A stretch of DNA of 5,518 bases from Rikenellaceae bacterium (GTDB lineage Bacteria; Bacteroidota; Bacteroidia; Bacteroidales; Rikenellaceae), in NCBI GenBank assembly GCA_020859745.1, contig JAJBVQ010000088.1, positions 1-5,518 of the forward strand, read 5' to 3'. The notes under the pieces were generated by a model, which made no database searches, was not told where the DNA came from, and saw only the letters and a list, made by a program, of their open reading frames with translations. Shown here piece by piece: positions 5,472-5,518 of the stretch (the stretch's first letter is position 1; each line of letters opens with the position of its first letter). The position numbers were made by a program, and so were the translations under genes.

Positions 5472-5518
5472 CTCGTGCTACCTCGCCAAAGCTCGCAAGC
5501 GGCTTTGGTCTCGGAACG
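5472..5518 (-). repeat. Repeat Q, copy 3 (cut by the window end)
   Basis: Positions 5472-5518 match 1668-1715 of copy 2 with several substitutions and one-base gaps, ending in the shared CTTTGGTCTCGGAACG. Its hairpin is CCAAAGC (5486-5492) with GCTTTGG (5502-5508), plus CGC/GCG inside (5494-5496, 5499-5501) with one bulged T. On the minus strand it reads toward the PBP operon, the same relation that copies 1 and 2 have to gtrA and queG. The rest presumably lies beyond 5518. Confidence 0.8.

Noticed and set aside
1..5518. CRISPR array, tRNA, rRNA or known riboswitch in the gaps
   Set aside because: The repeats are not short direct repeats with regular spacers, and no cloverleaf or recognisable rRNA segment was seen. 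No preQ1-type leader was seen before queG, whose pathway might have suggested one.

Overview
The window looks like a chromosomal segment of a fairly GC-rich member of the Bacteroidota, plausibly an Alistipes-like (Rikenellaceae) gut bacterium. The support is two promoter boxes of the Bacteroidota type (TAnnTTTG) just upstream of start codons, no Shine-Dalgarno sites at the starts, and Bacteroidota-like versions of the encoded proteins. The genus is inference; the phylum is well supported.

Layout: a 129-bp repeat (copy Q1) fills positions 1-129. Next is a rightward gene for a small GtrA-family membrane protein (183-665). It converges on and overlaps by 4 bp the stop of a leftward queG gene (epoxyqueuosine reductase, 662-1594). 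The 384-bp gap 1595-1978 holds no gene. It is filled with repeats: a 43-bp inverted pair (R1, R2) bounding a second, inverted copy of the 129-bp repeat (Q2) and a hairpin-rich module (P1). Then follow leftward thyA (thymidylate synthase, 1979-2773) and, 18 bp upstream of it, a leftward gene for a bifunctional class A penicillin-binding protein (2792-5179). Those two look like one operon driven from a promoter at about 5203-5210. The upstream region 5211-5518 again holds no gene but carries a very large hairpin, a second copy of module P (P2) and a third, cut-off copy of Q (Q3).

The four genes are ordinary housekeeping functions: peptidoglycan polymerisation and crosslinking, dTMP synthesis, the last step of queuosine tRNA modification, and a small polytopic membrane protein often linked to surface glycans. 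No defence, secretion or mobile-element protein is present.

The unusual part is the non-coding DNA. It is a mosaic of shared modules whose hairpins are kept between copies although their arms differ (compensatory changes). All three Q copies lie upstream of a gene in the same orientation relative to it. Q1 and Q2 form near-perfect inverted repeats around the gtrA-queG pair, and the R1/R2 pair gives the thyA-queG spacer a MITE-like outline with an ATG in each arm facing outward. This looks like a structured, non-autonomous intergenic repeat family. Its function cannot be told from one window.
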